A stretch of 64,000 bases of DNA from [Clostridium] scindens. GTDB lineage: Bacteria > Bacillota > Clostridia > Lachnospirales > Lachnospiraceae. Position 1 is the first letter of the stretch. Every line of letters starts with the position of its first letter. The DNA lies in assembly GCF_019597925.1 (NCBI RefSeq), contig NZ_CP080442.1, positions 2,770,001 through 2,834,000 on the forward strand. Reading direction: 5' to 3'. The notes under the pieces were generated by a model that saw only the letters and a program-made list of their open reading frames with translations, made no database searches and had not been told where the DNA came from. Below, in pieces: positions 7,913 to 16,541 of the stretch. The position numbers and the translations under genes were made by a program.

Positions 7913-10342
7913 TTATTTCTGCACGATATTAATGATTTTCTTCGGCACATAGATTTCTTTTACAATCGTGCCCGTCAATTTGTCTGCCACTGCCTCTTTT
8001 CCTGCGGCAATCGCATCTTCCTTGGAAATGTCCGCTGCCACGGAAATGACTGCTCTTGTCTTGCCATTAATCTGTACCGGCACTTCGATCTCGTCATCTT
8101 TCATGGCTTCCATGTCATAAGTCGGCCATCCGGCTGCGAACACGCTGCCCTCATGTCCCAGCTGCTCCCAGATTTCCTCCGCGATATGGGGGGCGAATGG
8201 GGAAAGCAGCACTGCCATTGTAGACAGGGTCTCCTTATCGATCGCGCCTTCCTTCTTGGCAATCTCGATCAATTTATTGTTGTGCTCCATAAATCCTGAG
8301 ATCGCTGTATTCAAACTGAAGTTTTCCAAACGGGTTGTAATATCATACACCAGTCTATGGCGCTCCTTGATCATTTCCTTGGTAGCCTTGACATCCGCAT
8401 CCTTGCTGTCCATCACAAGATTCCAGAGACGCTTCAAGAAACGGTTTACGCCGTCGATTCCTCTGTCATCCCATTCTGCGTCCAGTTCTGGAGGGCCTAC
8501 GAACAGTTCGTACATCCGGAGGGAATCGCATCCGTAGTCTCTTACCAGATCATCCGGGGAAACCACGTTTCCTTTGGACTTGCTCATCTTGATGCCATTC
8601 TTGCCGGTGATCATTCCCTGGTTGAACAGTTTATGGAACGGCTCGTCAAAGTCGATCGCTCCGATGTCATATAAAAATTTGGTATAGAAGCGGGAGTACA
8701 GAAGGTGAAGTACCGCGTGCTCTACGCCGCCAATATACATATCTACCGGAAGCATCTCGTCTGCCTTTTCTCTGGAAACCAGTTCCTTGTCATTGTGATT
8801 ATCCACATAGCGCAGGAAATACCAGGAAGACCCTGCCCACTGAGGCATGGTGTTGGTCTCTCGCTTGGCAGGCTTTCCACATACCGGGCACTTGCAGTTC
8901 ACCCACTCGTCAATTCCAGCCAGTGGAGATTCTCCGGTTCCAGTAGGCTCATAGGATTCTACCTCAGGCAGGCGAAGCGGAAGTTCTTCTTCCGGTACCG
9001 GAACGGCTCCGCAGTCCGGGCAATGCACGATCGGAATCGGCTCGCCCCAGTATCTCTGGCGGGAGAATACCCAGTCACGCAGCTTGTAGTTCACGGTTGC
9101 CCGGCCAAGTCCGCGCTTCTCGATGATATGCGGCGCCTCTTTCTTAAGTACCGCGGATTCCATGCCATTCCATTCTCCGGAATTGATCATAGTTCCTGCC
9201 GCTTCTGTATAGGCTTCTGTCATATTTTCGATTTCCTTGCCGTCCTTGGCGATAACCTGGACGATCGGAATTCCAAACTTGGTTGCAAATTCAAAGTCAC
9301 GGTCGTCATGAGCGGGAACGCACATGATAGCTCCTGTACCATAATCCGCCAGAACGTAATCGGACAGCCAGATTGGCGTCTTCTCCCCGTTCAGCGGGTT
9401 GATCGCGTAACTTCCGGTAAATACGCCGGTCTTTTCCTTATCCTGCATACGGTCTACGTTAGACTTCATGGACGCATCGTAGATATACTTCTCTACCGCC
9501 TCTCTTGTCTCATCCGTAGCCAGGCTCTTGGAAAGTTCGTGCTCAGGCGCAAGTACCATGAAGGTAGCGCCATAAAGGGTATCTGGCCTGGTGGTATAGA
9601 CCGTGATTTTTTCTTCTCTTCCGTCAATTGGGAAATCTACTTCCGCGCCATAGGACTTTCCAATCCAGTCTGCCTGCATCTTCTTAACCTTCTCCGGCCA
9701 GTCCAGCTTGTCTAAGTCGCTGAGCAGACGCTCCGCATACTTGGTGATCCGCAGCATCCACTGGCGCAGGTTCTTCTTGGTCACGTCCGTGCCGCAGCGC
9801 TCGCATTTGCCATTGACAACTTCCTCGTTCGCCAGGCCGGTCTTGCAGGATGGGCACCAGTTGATCGGGAATTCCTTCTCATAAGCAAGGCCTTCCTTGA
9901 ACATTTTTACGAAGATCCACTGGGTCCATTTATAGAATTCGGGATCTGTAGTGTTCACTTCCATATCCCAGTCATACAGGGCCGCGATCTCATTAATCTG
10001 GCGCTTGATGTTCTTTACATTCTCTGCTGTGGAGATTGCAGGATGCACGCCCATCTTGATGGCATAGTTCTCAGCCGGAAGTCCGAATGCATCCCATCCC
10101 ATCGGATGCACGATATAGTATCCTTGCTGCAGCTTATATCTGCTCCATACGTCAGAGATTACATATCCCCTCCAATGTCCTACATGAAGGCCATTTCCCG
10201 ACGGATACGGAAACATGTCCAGACAGTAGTACTTTTCCCTCTTATTCCCCTTTTCGTCAGCCTTAAGGTTGACTGGATTCTGCTCCCATCTTTCACGCCA
10301 TTTTTTCTCGATTGCCTTATGGTTATAAGGTACGTTTGACAT
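7913..10342 (-). CDS. leuS: Leucyl-tRNA synthetase
   Basis: A class I synthetase of 809 residues that charges tRNA-Leu in the cytoplasm. The HIGH motif appears as HVGH in GNGLHVGHWRG near residue 50 and KMSKS as GIKMSKSKGN in the last third. Between them lies the CP1 editing domain, with the threonine-rich TTRPDTLYGATF. Zinc-type CxxC pairs are visible (CPSCKTG, CERCGT and CPDCGA). The start is the ATG with AGGAGG 8 bases upstream; a longer in-frame reading would begin inside the T-box leader and is rejected. Expression should be controlled by tRNA-Leu charging through the T-box upstream. Confidence 0.98.
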   Translation of the reverse strand: MSNVPYNHKAIEKKWRERWEQNPVNLKADEKGNKREKYYCLDMFPYPSGNGLHVGHWRGYVISDVWSRYKLQQGYYIVHPMGWDAFGLPAENYAIKMGVHPAISTAENVKNIKRQINEIAALYDWDMEVNTTDPEFYKWTQWIFVKMFKEGLAYEKEFPINWCPSCKTGLANEEVVNGKCERCGTDVTKKNLRQWMLRITKYAERLLSDLDKLDWPEKVKKMQADWIGKSYGAEVDFPIDGREEKITVYTTRPDTLYGATFMVLAPEHELSKSLATDETREAVEKYIYDASMKSNVDRMQDKEKTGVFTGSYAINPLNGEKTPIWLSDYVLADYGTGAIMCVPAHDDRDFEFATKFGIPIVQVIAKDGKEIENMTEAYTEAAGTMINSGEWNGMESAVLKKEAPHIIEKRGLGRATVNYKLRDWVFSRQRYWGEPIPIVHCPDCGAVPVPEEELPLRLPEVESYEPTGTGESPLAGIDEWVNCKCPVCGKPAKRETNTMPQWAGSSWYFLRYVDNHNDKELVSREKADEMLPVDMYIGGVEHAVLHLLYSRFYTKFLYDIGAIDFDEPFHKLFNQGMITGKNGIKMSKSKGNVVSPDDLVRDYGCDSLRMYELFVGPPELDAEWDDRGIDGVNRFLKRLWNLVMDSKDADVKATKEMIKERHRLVYDITTRLENFSLNTAISGFMEHNNKLIEIAKKEGAIDKETLSTMAVLLSPFAPHIAEEIWEQLGHEGSVFAAGWPTYDMEAMKDDEIEVPVQINGKTRAVISVAADISKEDAIAAGKEAVADKLTGTIVKEIYVPKKIINIVQK

Positions 10343-10410
10343 TATTCTTTCCTCCTGCTCTTTTGATATATTAAGGCCCATCGGCCTTGTCAGCATACCT
10401 GCTTTCTTAG

Positions 10411-10445
10411 AAAAAGCCTTCTCATCTCGCAAGAGACGAAAAGGC
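10411..10445 (-). terminator. T-box attenuator terminator
   Basis: On the minus strand GCCTTTTCGTCTC and GAGATGAGAAGGC pair with two wobble pairs around a TTGC loop, followed by TTTTTC. It is the terminator half of the T-box switch; the conserved TGGTACCAC sequence lies just upstream of it. Confidence 0.88.
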
Positions 10446-10672
10446 CTGAACTTCCGTGGTACCACTCTTTTTCACCCGTACTGATAAAATACGGATGCAC
10501 TCATTATCTTCTGTAACGGGAAGGCCCGCTTCTGCCTATACGATCATACAGGGTTCAGCAGAAGAACTCCGAGGCGAGTTGGGAGATTACGCTTGCTGCC
10601 TTGCACCATCCGGCAGTTCTCTGTAAAACGGTAGGCTCTTACTACTCCTCATCTTCGTTTCTACAATATTCT
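10411..10672 (-). ncRNA. T-box leader of leuS
   Basis: The minus-strand leader has the T-box order: an AGTA-containing stem I region with GATGAGGAGTAGTAAGAG, a stem-I apical part, then the conserved AGAGTGGTACCACGG (10454-10468), whose TGGT pairs with the uncharged tRNA acceptor end, then the terminator. CTC triplets (Leu) around 10571-10590 are candidates for the specifier codon, matching the downstream leuS; I cannot fix which without folding it. Uncharged tRNA-Leu should favour the antiterminator and let leuS be transcribed. Most of the 495-base gap between leuS and the next gene is this leader plus the two outward promoters. Confidence 0.92.
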
Positions 10673-10677
10673 TACTT

Positions 10678-10706
10678 ATTATATGAAGAATGTTAAAATA
10701 AGTCAA
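10678..10706 (-). promoter_or_regulatory. Promoter of the leuS T-box transcript
   Basis: On the minus strand TTGACT (10701-10706) and TATAAT (10678-10683) are 17 bases apart, immediately ahead of the T-box leader. Confidence 0.82.
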
Positions 10707-10837
10707 GTCCTGATTTTAGGGTTCCTGAAAAACTTATTTTTTGTAGTTGTTCACGCCTTGGCTTTAGTGTATAATAAACATAAGTAAATGGTACTGAAAA
10801 CTTCAGTATAATATGATACATAAAGGAGAGGTTTGCC

Positions 10838-11260
10838 ATGGTAAATTTATTAACAGGCCCAAAAGGCACCGGAAAGACACAACAAATGATTGAGCAGGCT
10901 AATCAGCAGGCGAAAAGCTGTAACGGAAACGTAGTTTTTATCAAAAAGACGCATCGCGACACTGCAAGTGTTGCATTTGATATCCGTACGATCTGTATGG
11001 ATGATTTTCCAGCAATTGAAAATATTGACGAGTATATCGGCTTTTTATATGGCATGTACAGTTCCAACCATGATATTGAATGTGTATTCATCGATGGAAT
11101 ACTGAAGCATGCCGATATTTCTTTAGGCAACATGCCAGAATTCATTGAGCGCCTTAAGAAGATTTCAAAGGAATGCGACATTGAATTCTATGTAAGCATC
11201 AGCGCCAACAAAGAAGATTTATCTGGTATTGACCAGACAGGCTGCCAGTATCTGAACTAG
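10838..11260 (+). CDS. Small P-loop protein of unknown function
   Basis: A 140-residue soluble protein with a clear Walker A motif, GPKGTGKT, at residues 7-14, and a Walker B-like hydrophobic strand ending in acid, CVFIDGI, near residue 85. No helicase, kinase or AAA signature follows, and it is short for a whole NTPase. I do not recognise a characterised family; similar short P-loop proteins occur in Lachnospiraceae (recollection, unchecked). The ATG has GGAGAGG 7 bases upstream. A TATAAT (10770-10775) with a weak -35 box lies upstream, divergent from the leuS promoter. It is monocistronic, ending at a terminator. Confidence 0.8.
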   Translation: MVNLLTGPKGTGKTQQMIEQANQQAKSCNGNVVFIKKTHRDTASVAFDIRTICMDDFPAIENIDEYIGFLYGMYSSNHDIECVFIDGILKHADISLGNMPEFIERLKKISKECDIEFYVSISANKEDLSGIDQTGCQYLN

Positions 11261-11296
11261 AACAACCGGCAAATACACGAAGCGAATGGAAATGCA

Positions 11297-11324
11297 GGGC
11301 GGTCCAGTGATGGACTGCCCTTTT
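11297..11324 (+). terminator. Terminator of the small P-loop gene
   Basis: GGGCGGTCCA and TGGACTGCCC form a 10-base stem with one wobble pair and a GTGA loop, followed by TTTT. Confidence 0.8.
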
Positions 11325-11341
11325 ACGGTATGAGAAAATGA

Positions 11342-12505
11342 GTGGAATCAAAGAACAAAAAAAGAAAAAGGGCCAGGCGTCAGAAGTTAAAAAGGCTTCG
11401 AGTGATGCTGTGTGCTCTTTTTTCTGTATTGGCATGTATTATTATCGTCGTAGGAATATGGATGGCCACATCCAAAGATACAAAGCACAAAAAATCTGTA
11501 GAAACCAGCGCCAAATCAGGAAAAGCAAAGATTGACACCTCCGGCGTGGAGGTAAAGAAACTGGTGATAGATACGGAAGAAGTCAAAGATAAAAAAGCAT
11601 CTGTCACGCTCACGGTCAGTTCTATCGGCGACTGCACGCTGGGAACAGACGTGAATTTTAATCAGGATACCAGCCTGAATGCCTATTACAACGCGCAGGG
11701 GGCAGATTATTTCTTCCAGAATGTCCGATCCATCCTGTCTGAAGACGATTTGACCATCGTAAACATGGAAGGTACCTTGACTGATTCCGACCAGCGCGAG
11801 AATAAGACTTACGCCTTTAAGGCTCCTCCGGAATATGCCTCCATCCTATCCGGCAGTTCGGTGGAAGCTGCCAATCTGGCGAACAACCACAGCCATGACT
11901 ATGGCGCGCAGAGTTATACCGATACCATTGCCGCTTTAGAAGGCGCAGGCGTATCCACATTTGGAGACGATCGGGCCAAGATTCTGGAGATCAAGGGCGT
12001 AAAGGTAGGGCTTACAGGCATCTACGAGCTTGCCGACCACCTGAAGAAAAAGCAGCAGGTAAAAGAAAATATTGCCGCCTTAAAGGAAACTGGCGCGCAA
12101 CTGATAATCGTGAATTTCCATTGGGGAATTGAACGGGAATATCTGCCAAACGATACGCAGAAAAAACTGGCCCACTTAGCCATCGATGAGGGAGCCGACC
12201 TGGTGATCGGCCACCATCCCCATGTATTGCAGGGCGTTGAGAAGTATAAAGACAAATATATCGCCTACAGTCTTGGAAACTTCTGCTTTGGCGGCAACTC
12301 CAACCCGGAAGACAAGGATACGATGATCTTCCAGCAGACATTTACGTTTAAAAAAGGAGTGGTTCAAAAGAACGATGACATCCAGATGATTCCCTGCTCC
12401 TTGTCCTCTGCCACTGGATATAATGACTATTGCCCGACTCCGCTGGAAGGCGACTCTAAACAGAGAGTCCTTGATAAGATTGAAGAATACAGCAAAGACT
12501 TATAG
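11342..12505 (+). CDS. CapA-family protein (membrane-anchored metallophosphatase-like)
   Basis: A 387-residue protein with a basic N-terminus, one membrane segment near residues 20-42 and a large outer domain. That domain has the CapA/PgsA pattern: SIGDCTLGTD, a NMEGTLTDS block, LANNHSHDYG, NFHWGIEREY, and GHHPHVLQG with an SLGNF motif. CapA proteins are calcineurin-like and are tied to poly-gamma-glutamate export in Bacillus; standalone copies in Clostridia have no settled role. The best start is a GTG at 11342, but its ribosome-binding site is weak and an in-frame ATG at 11405 would cut into the anchor. Its end overlaps the converging AEC gene by 6 bases. Confidence 0.85.
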   Translation: MESKNKKRKRARRQKLKRLRVMLCALFSVLACIIIVVGIWMATSKDTKHKKSVETSAKSGKAKIDTSGVEVKKLVIDTEEVKDKKASVTLTVSSIGDCTLGTDVNFNQDTSLNAYYNAQGADYFFQNVRSILSEDDLTIVNMEGTLTDSDQRENKTYAFKAPPEYASILSGSSVEAANLANNHSHDYGAQSYTDTIAALEGAGVSTFGDDRAKILEIKGVKVGLTGIYELADHLKKKQQVKENIAALKETGAQLIIVNFHWGIEREYLPNDTQKKLAHLAIDEGADLVIGHHPHVLQGVEKYKDKYIAYSLGNFCFGGNSNPEDKDTMIFQQTFTFKKGVVQKNDDIQMIPCSLSSATGYNDYCPTPLEGDSKQRVLDKIEEYSKDL

Positions 12506-13441
12506 ATGGTGGTATAAAAACTCATAAAGCATAATCATCAGAGGCATGGTTGCAATACAGAAGATTACGGACATGACATTGATCACGCTGGCATAGCGGG
12601 CATCCTTGTCATAGATCTGCGCCATCTGCGTAATCATAGTGGCTACCGGCGCCGATGTACACAGCAGGACCACCATCAATATGTATTCGGCATCTTTATG
12701 AAGCCATATGCGGCCTATGAGCACGAAGGCAATAGTCGCCAGCGCCGGAATCGCGATCAAGCGGATAAAGCTGATAAGATAAGGCCGTTTCTGCCTGAAT
12801 ACCCAGCAAAGATCCACGTTGCCGATGACCATGCCGATAACCAGCATGCTGGCCGGGCTGATCATATTGCCGAAACTGCTGACGCAGCTGCCAATTACCA
12901 CCGGGAATTTTATCTGCGTCGCAAACAGGAATCCTCCTATCAGCATTGCGATTATATTCGGATTCAGTATGATCTTCTTATAATCTCTCTGTGCCTCCTG
13001 GCTTACCAGTCCCCGGCCATGGGTCCACAAAAGGACGGTCTGCACCACAATGAACGCCGTGGTGTAGAACACCCACTCCTGTCCCAGGACGGATGCTACC
13101 AGGGGGATCACCAGAAATCCCGAATTGGAATAGATGATTGAGGCCTTTTCAATGCTGTTGAAGTGCAGCGGCCTCTCCAGGACTTTCGTTAAAATAATCA
13201 TGGCGGCATGAACACCAGCCGCCACAACGATCGCTATCAACAGTCCCTCTACCTTATCCTTGGTCAATTCGATCTGAAATGAATTTACAATAATACAAGG
13301 CGAGCAGATATAGACGACCATATTGGACAGAACCTTGCTGTCTTCCGTCCGAAACAGGCCGATCTTGACGACGGCGTAACCTACCGCCATCGTCAGGAAC
13401 ATCGCCATAATCTGTTCTGCTAATAACATACTTATTTCCAT
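12500..13441 (-). CDS. AEC-family transporter
   Basis: A 313-residue integral membrane protein with about ten hydrophobic helices in two five-helix halves, as in the auxin-efflux-carrier (AEC) family. Typical elements are the early VVYICSPCIIVNSFQ region, where helix 2 breaks, and the second-half LLCTSAPVATMITQMAQIY. Bacterial members export or exchange small organic acids such as malate; the substrate cannot be read here. It starts one base from the stop of the large membrane protein gene (shared base at 13441), so it is the last gene of the trkA-trkH operon. Confidence 0.9.
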   Translation of the reverse strand: MEISMLLAEQIMAMFLTMAVGYAVVKIGLFRTEDSKVLSNMVVYICSPCIIVNSFQIELTKDKVEGLLIAIVVAAGVHAAMIILTKVLERPLHFNSIEKASIIYSNSGFLVIPLVASVLGQEWVFYTTAFIVVQTVLLWTHGRGLVSQEAQRDYKKIILNPNIIAMLIGGFLFATQIKFPVVIGSCVSSFGNMISPASMLVIGMVIGNVDLCWVFRQKRPYLISFIRLIAIPALATIAFVLIGRIWLHKDAEYILMVVLLCTSAPVATMITQMAQIYDKDARYASVINVMSVIFCIATMPLMIMLYEFLYHHL

Positions 13442-15069
13442 TACTCTTTTTCTTCCTTGTCTACTATACCGTCAAATTCCAGAGACATAACAAGGTTTGC
13501 CTTCTTATCCTCTTTGTACTCTATCGTTACTTCCTGCCCTGGCTCGCATCTTACCACATCAATAAAATCTACTACGGATGCATCGAAAATATCCTCCGAA
13601 TTCTCCAGCATGAGGTAATAATGAGAAGTTCCCTCTATGACTCCCTGGGCGATCTTGGTAATCTTTCCGGTAATCGTCTTGACTTCCCTGGTGTCCTTTT
13701 CCACTTCTTTTACGCCATTGCTGAACAGCAGTTCCAGATAATTTTCCTCGCATTGGCTTACGCTGTCGCCGATAGCGACAATCTGGTATTTCTGTACATT
13801 CACCATCGCGTATTTCTTTACCAGGCCTGAATCATCCTTGAGGGCGATAAAATATGTCGGCTCATCGGATATATTGAGCAGCAGCGGGAAGGTGGCCGTG
13901 TACTTCAGGTTCTGCACCTGGCCTTCTGCCGAGGACATGGCGGAAGCCTCCGTCGCCCCTTCTACTTTATAGTACTTGGTCTCCATGGTCCTTTGATTGG
14001 ATAAGACGAATCCTACATTCGACTGGTCGCCATTAACGGAAGTCACGCCCGTGTACATCCATACGTCATCATCCTGAGCAAGATAGTTGTATCCGTCCGT
14101 AGTCTTAAGACAGTCCTTCTGGCTTAAGATGCTGTTGAAAAAGCCATGCTTCAAGGTTCCGTAATAATCGAACAGCTGTACCAGCAGGTCTGCGGAATAA
14201 GCCCGGTCCACCCACTGGGGAACGTCATCAATATCATAAGTCTTCGTCTCTCCGGTAATGGCATTGCAAAGCACTACTTTGCCCACCGTCTCTCCGCCGA
14301 AAAGGCCGATATTGTATTTTTTCACGGGAGCGATCCAGTATGGAATGCCCTTCTCATCAATCTCAAAGCTCAGTTCCCCATAAATATACGTAGGATGCGC
14401 AAAACGGAGATGACGATAGATATTCCGGTTCAGATGCTCGCTGGTAGTATATTTTATGCCTTCATCCAGTTTTACAAGTTCTGTAGACTGGGTGGCCATG
14501 TTAATCCTGATATAAGCGGGTATACCATTGGAACGGTTGGTAAACCATTTGATCAGGTTTGCGTACTTTAATGGAGATACCCGGACCGGATTGCCCTGAT
14601 AGTTAATCTGGCTGTAGATGTCGTCCGCCTCAAACTGGGACACCATATCCACCATGCTGCCCATCTTGCGGTCACCAAGAATTTCCGCGGTATCCTTATC
14701 AAGAAGCGGAATCTTATCAAAAGAAAGTTCTTTTATATCTTCCGTAAATTCCCCTTCTTCTACTTTCATCAGCTTCTGATATTTCTTGGCATTGACGATT
14801 GGGGAAGACAATAAGGATCCCACCAGATAGATGATTCCTAATCCCAGGATCGCAAAGCCAAAAAACTTCATTGTCTTGCTTGTGCGCAGCTCGGCCTTTC
14901 CAATTTTCTTGCGGACCGCATAAATAACTGCCACCACCACCAGCAAAAATATAATAAAAAACCAGGTGTCAGAAGAGTGGATATTGAATGCGGGCAAAGC
15001 AACATAGTAGTATAGTCCTGCCGCCAATATGACCACGATCGCAATTAGTAACTTTCTTTTTCCTTTCAT
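13441..15069 (-). CDS. Uncharacterised membrane protein next to trkH
   Basis: A 542-residue protein I do not recognise. Three hydrophobic segments lie in the first 110 residues (LLIAIVVILAAGLYYYVAL, WFFIIFLLVVVAVIYAV and a third near residue 90), followed by about 430 soluble residues rich in beta-type sequence and aromatics, with no catalytic motif I can name. The C-terminal 80 residues, starting near KTITGKITKIAQGVIEG, look like a small OB-like barrel. The start is the ATG with AGGAGG close upstream (15074-15078); a longer reading would overlap trkH. Its place between trkH and the transporter suggests a role in membrane transport or envelope function, nothing firmer. Confidence 0.8.
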   Translation of the reverse strand: MKGKRKLLIAIVVILAAGLYYYVALPAFNIHSSDTWFFIIFLLVVVAVIYAVRKKIGKAELRTSKTMKFFGFAILGLGIIYLVGSLLSSPIVNAKKYQKLMKVEEGEFTEDIKELSFDKIPLLDKDTAEILGDRKMGSMVDMVSQFEADDIYSQINYQGNPVRVSPLKYANLIKWFTNRSNGIPAYIRINMATQSTELVKLDEGIKYTTSEHLNRNIYRHLRFAHPTYIYGELSFEIDEKGIPYWIAPVKKYNIGLFGGETVGKVVLCNAITGETKTYDIDDVPQWVDRAYSADLLVQLFDYYGTLKHGFFNSILSQKDCLKTTDGYNYLAQDDDVWMYTGVTSVNGDQSNVGFVLSNQRTMETKYYKVEGATEASAMSSAEGQVQNLKYTATFPLLLNISDEPTYFIALKDDSGLVKKYAMVNVQKYQIVAIGDSVSQCEENYLELLFSNGVKEVEKDTREVKTITGKITKIAQGVIEGTSHYYLMLENSEDIFDASVVDFIDVVRCEPGQEVTIEYKEDKKANLVMSLEFDGIVDKEEKE

Positions 15070-15077
15070 AATACCTC

Positions 15078-16523
15078 CTAAAATTTCCTGTTCCATGCGG
15101 AAGCCGTAAACAACATCAGGAACGGGAATATCTCCAGACGTCCTGCCAGCATGTCAAAGCAGGACACGATCTTAGACAGCGGTGAAAACTCTGCAAAGTT
15201 TCCTACCGGTCCAACATCCGCGATTCCAGGGCCAATATTGTTTAATGTTGCCAATACAGAACTGAACGTAGTGCCAAAGTCCAGATTGTCAATCGAGACA
15301 AGAAGCACCGATCCAACAACAATTCCAGCATACGCCATCAGATAGACATACAGGCTTCTGAGGACATCTGCTCCCACCTTCTTGTCATTTACCCTGATAA
15401 TGCTGATAGACTTTGGATGCACCATCTGCTTAATCTCGCGCTTGATACATTTCAATACCATCAGGAATCTGGATACCTTGATGCCGCCTCCCGTAGAAGA
15501 CGCGCAGGCGCCTATCACCATCAGCATCAGCAAGATGCACTGGGACAGCATCGGCCAGGCGTTATAGTCTGCCGTCGCATATCCCGTTGTGGTGATGATC
15601 GATGCTACCTGGAATAAGGCGTAACGGAACGCCTTCAGCGGATTTGGATACTGGCCGCTGATATTCAGGGTGATCACCGCCACCGCCGCAAGGATGATTC
15701 CTAAGTATGCCCGGAGTTCTTCATTCTTCCATACCGGCTTAAAATCCCTGATCAGCAGGAAGAAATACAGGTTAAAGTTGATTCCGAACAAAATCATAAA
15801 GATGGAGATCACGCCATCGATATAAGCGCTGTCAAAATGGCCTACGCTGGCCGCATAATTGGAAAAGCCCCCCGTTCCGGCTGTTCCAAATGCATGGATC
15901 AGGCTGTCGAACATATTCATTCCGCCAAGCAGAAGCAGAATAACTTCAATCAGCGTCAGCCCCAGGTACATGCCATATAGTATTCTGGCAGTGGACATGG
16001 TCCTTGGCACCAGCTTATCCTTTTCCGGTCCCGGAACCTCCGCCCGCATCAGATACATGGAATTCCTTTTATCCAGGGTTGTCAGCACCATGACAAACAC
16101 CAGCACGCCCATACCGCCGATCCAATGGGTAAAGCTTCTCCAGAACAGCATGCCCTGCGGCAAGGCTTCTACATCCGTAAGAATGGAGGACCCTGTCGTG
16201 GTGAAGCCGGATACCGTTTCAAAGAATGCATCCAGATAACTCGGTATGCTTCCTGAAAGAGTAAATGGCAGGGCTCCAAACAATGACCATAAGATCCAGG
16301 CGCTGGCGACGATCACCATCCCCTCTTTTCCATATATGGTTCTCTTCTCAGGCTTCTTCATTCCTACCAGCAGATAGATCACTATCAGTATGCCGGAAGG
16401 TATTAGAAAGTATACCCCGCTGAATTCTCCATAAATCAAAGAAACAAGAGCAGGGAGCAGCAGCAGGATTGCCTCTACCCCCAGCATTTTGGCCAGTATG
16501 TATCGTATCATTTTCGTATTCAT
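15078..16523 (-). CDS. trkH: Trk-type potassium uptake protein TrkH
   Basis: A 481-residue membrane protein of the TrkH/KtrB superfamily, the ion-conducting subunit. It shows the four-fold pore repeat with selectivity-filter-like segments, including FTTTGSS near residue 110, GTAGTGGFSN near 220, ITTTGYATAD near 315 and NNIGPGIADVGPVGNF near 430. TrkH works with the cytoplasmic RCK protein encoded immediately upstream. It lies 18 bases downstream of trkA, in the same operon. It is longer than the second, KtrB-like protein at 38783-40123, so this genome carries two distinct K+ importers. Confidence 0.95.
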   Translation of the reverse strand: MNTKMIRYILAKMLGVEAILLLLPALVSLIYGEFSGVYFLIPSGILIVIYLLVGMKKPEKRTIYGKEGMVIVASAWILWSLFGALPFTLSGSIPSYLDAFFETVSGFTTTGSSILTDVEALPQGMLFWRSFTHWIGGMGVLVFVMVLTTLDKRNSMYLMRAEVPGPEKDKLVPRTMSTARILYGMYLGLTLIEVILLLLGGMNMFDSLIHAFGTAGTGGFSNYAASVGHFDSAYIDGVISIFMILFGINFNLYFFLLIRDFKPVWKNEELRAYLGIILAAVAVITLNISGQYPNPLKAFRYALFQVASIITTTGYATADYNAWPMLSQCILLMLMVIGACASSTGGGIKVSRFLMVLKCIKREIKQMVHPKSISIIRVNDKKVGADVLRSLYVYLMAYAGIVVGSVLLVSIDNLDFGTTFSSVLATLNNIGPGIADVGPVGNFAEFSPLSKIVSCFDMLAGRLEIFPFLMLFTASAWNRKF

Positions 16524-16541
16524 AATCTACATTCCGTCTCC

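Noticed and set aside
8705..9715. 336-residue plus-strand reading frame over leuS
   Set aside because: It is antisense to a conserved gene and has no recognisable motif or ribosome-binding site.
10343..10465. In-frame extension of leuS upstream of its ATG
   Set aside because: It lies in the T-box leader and has no leuS homology; AGGAGG favours the ATG at 10342.
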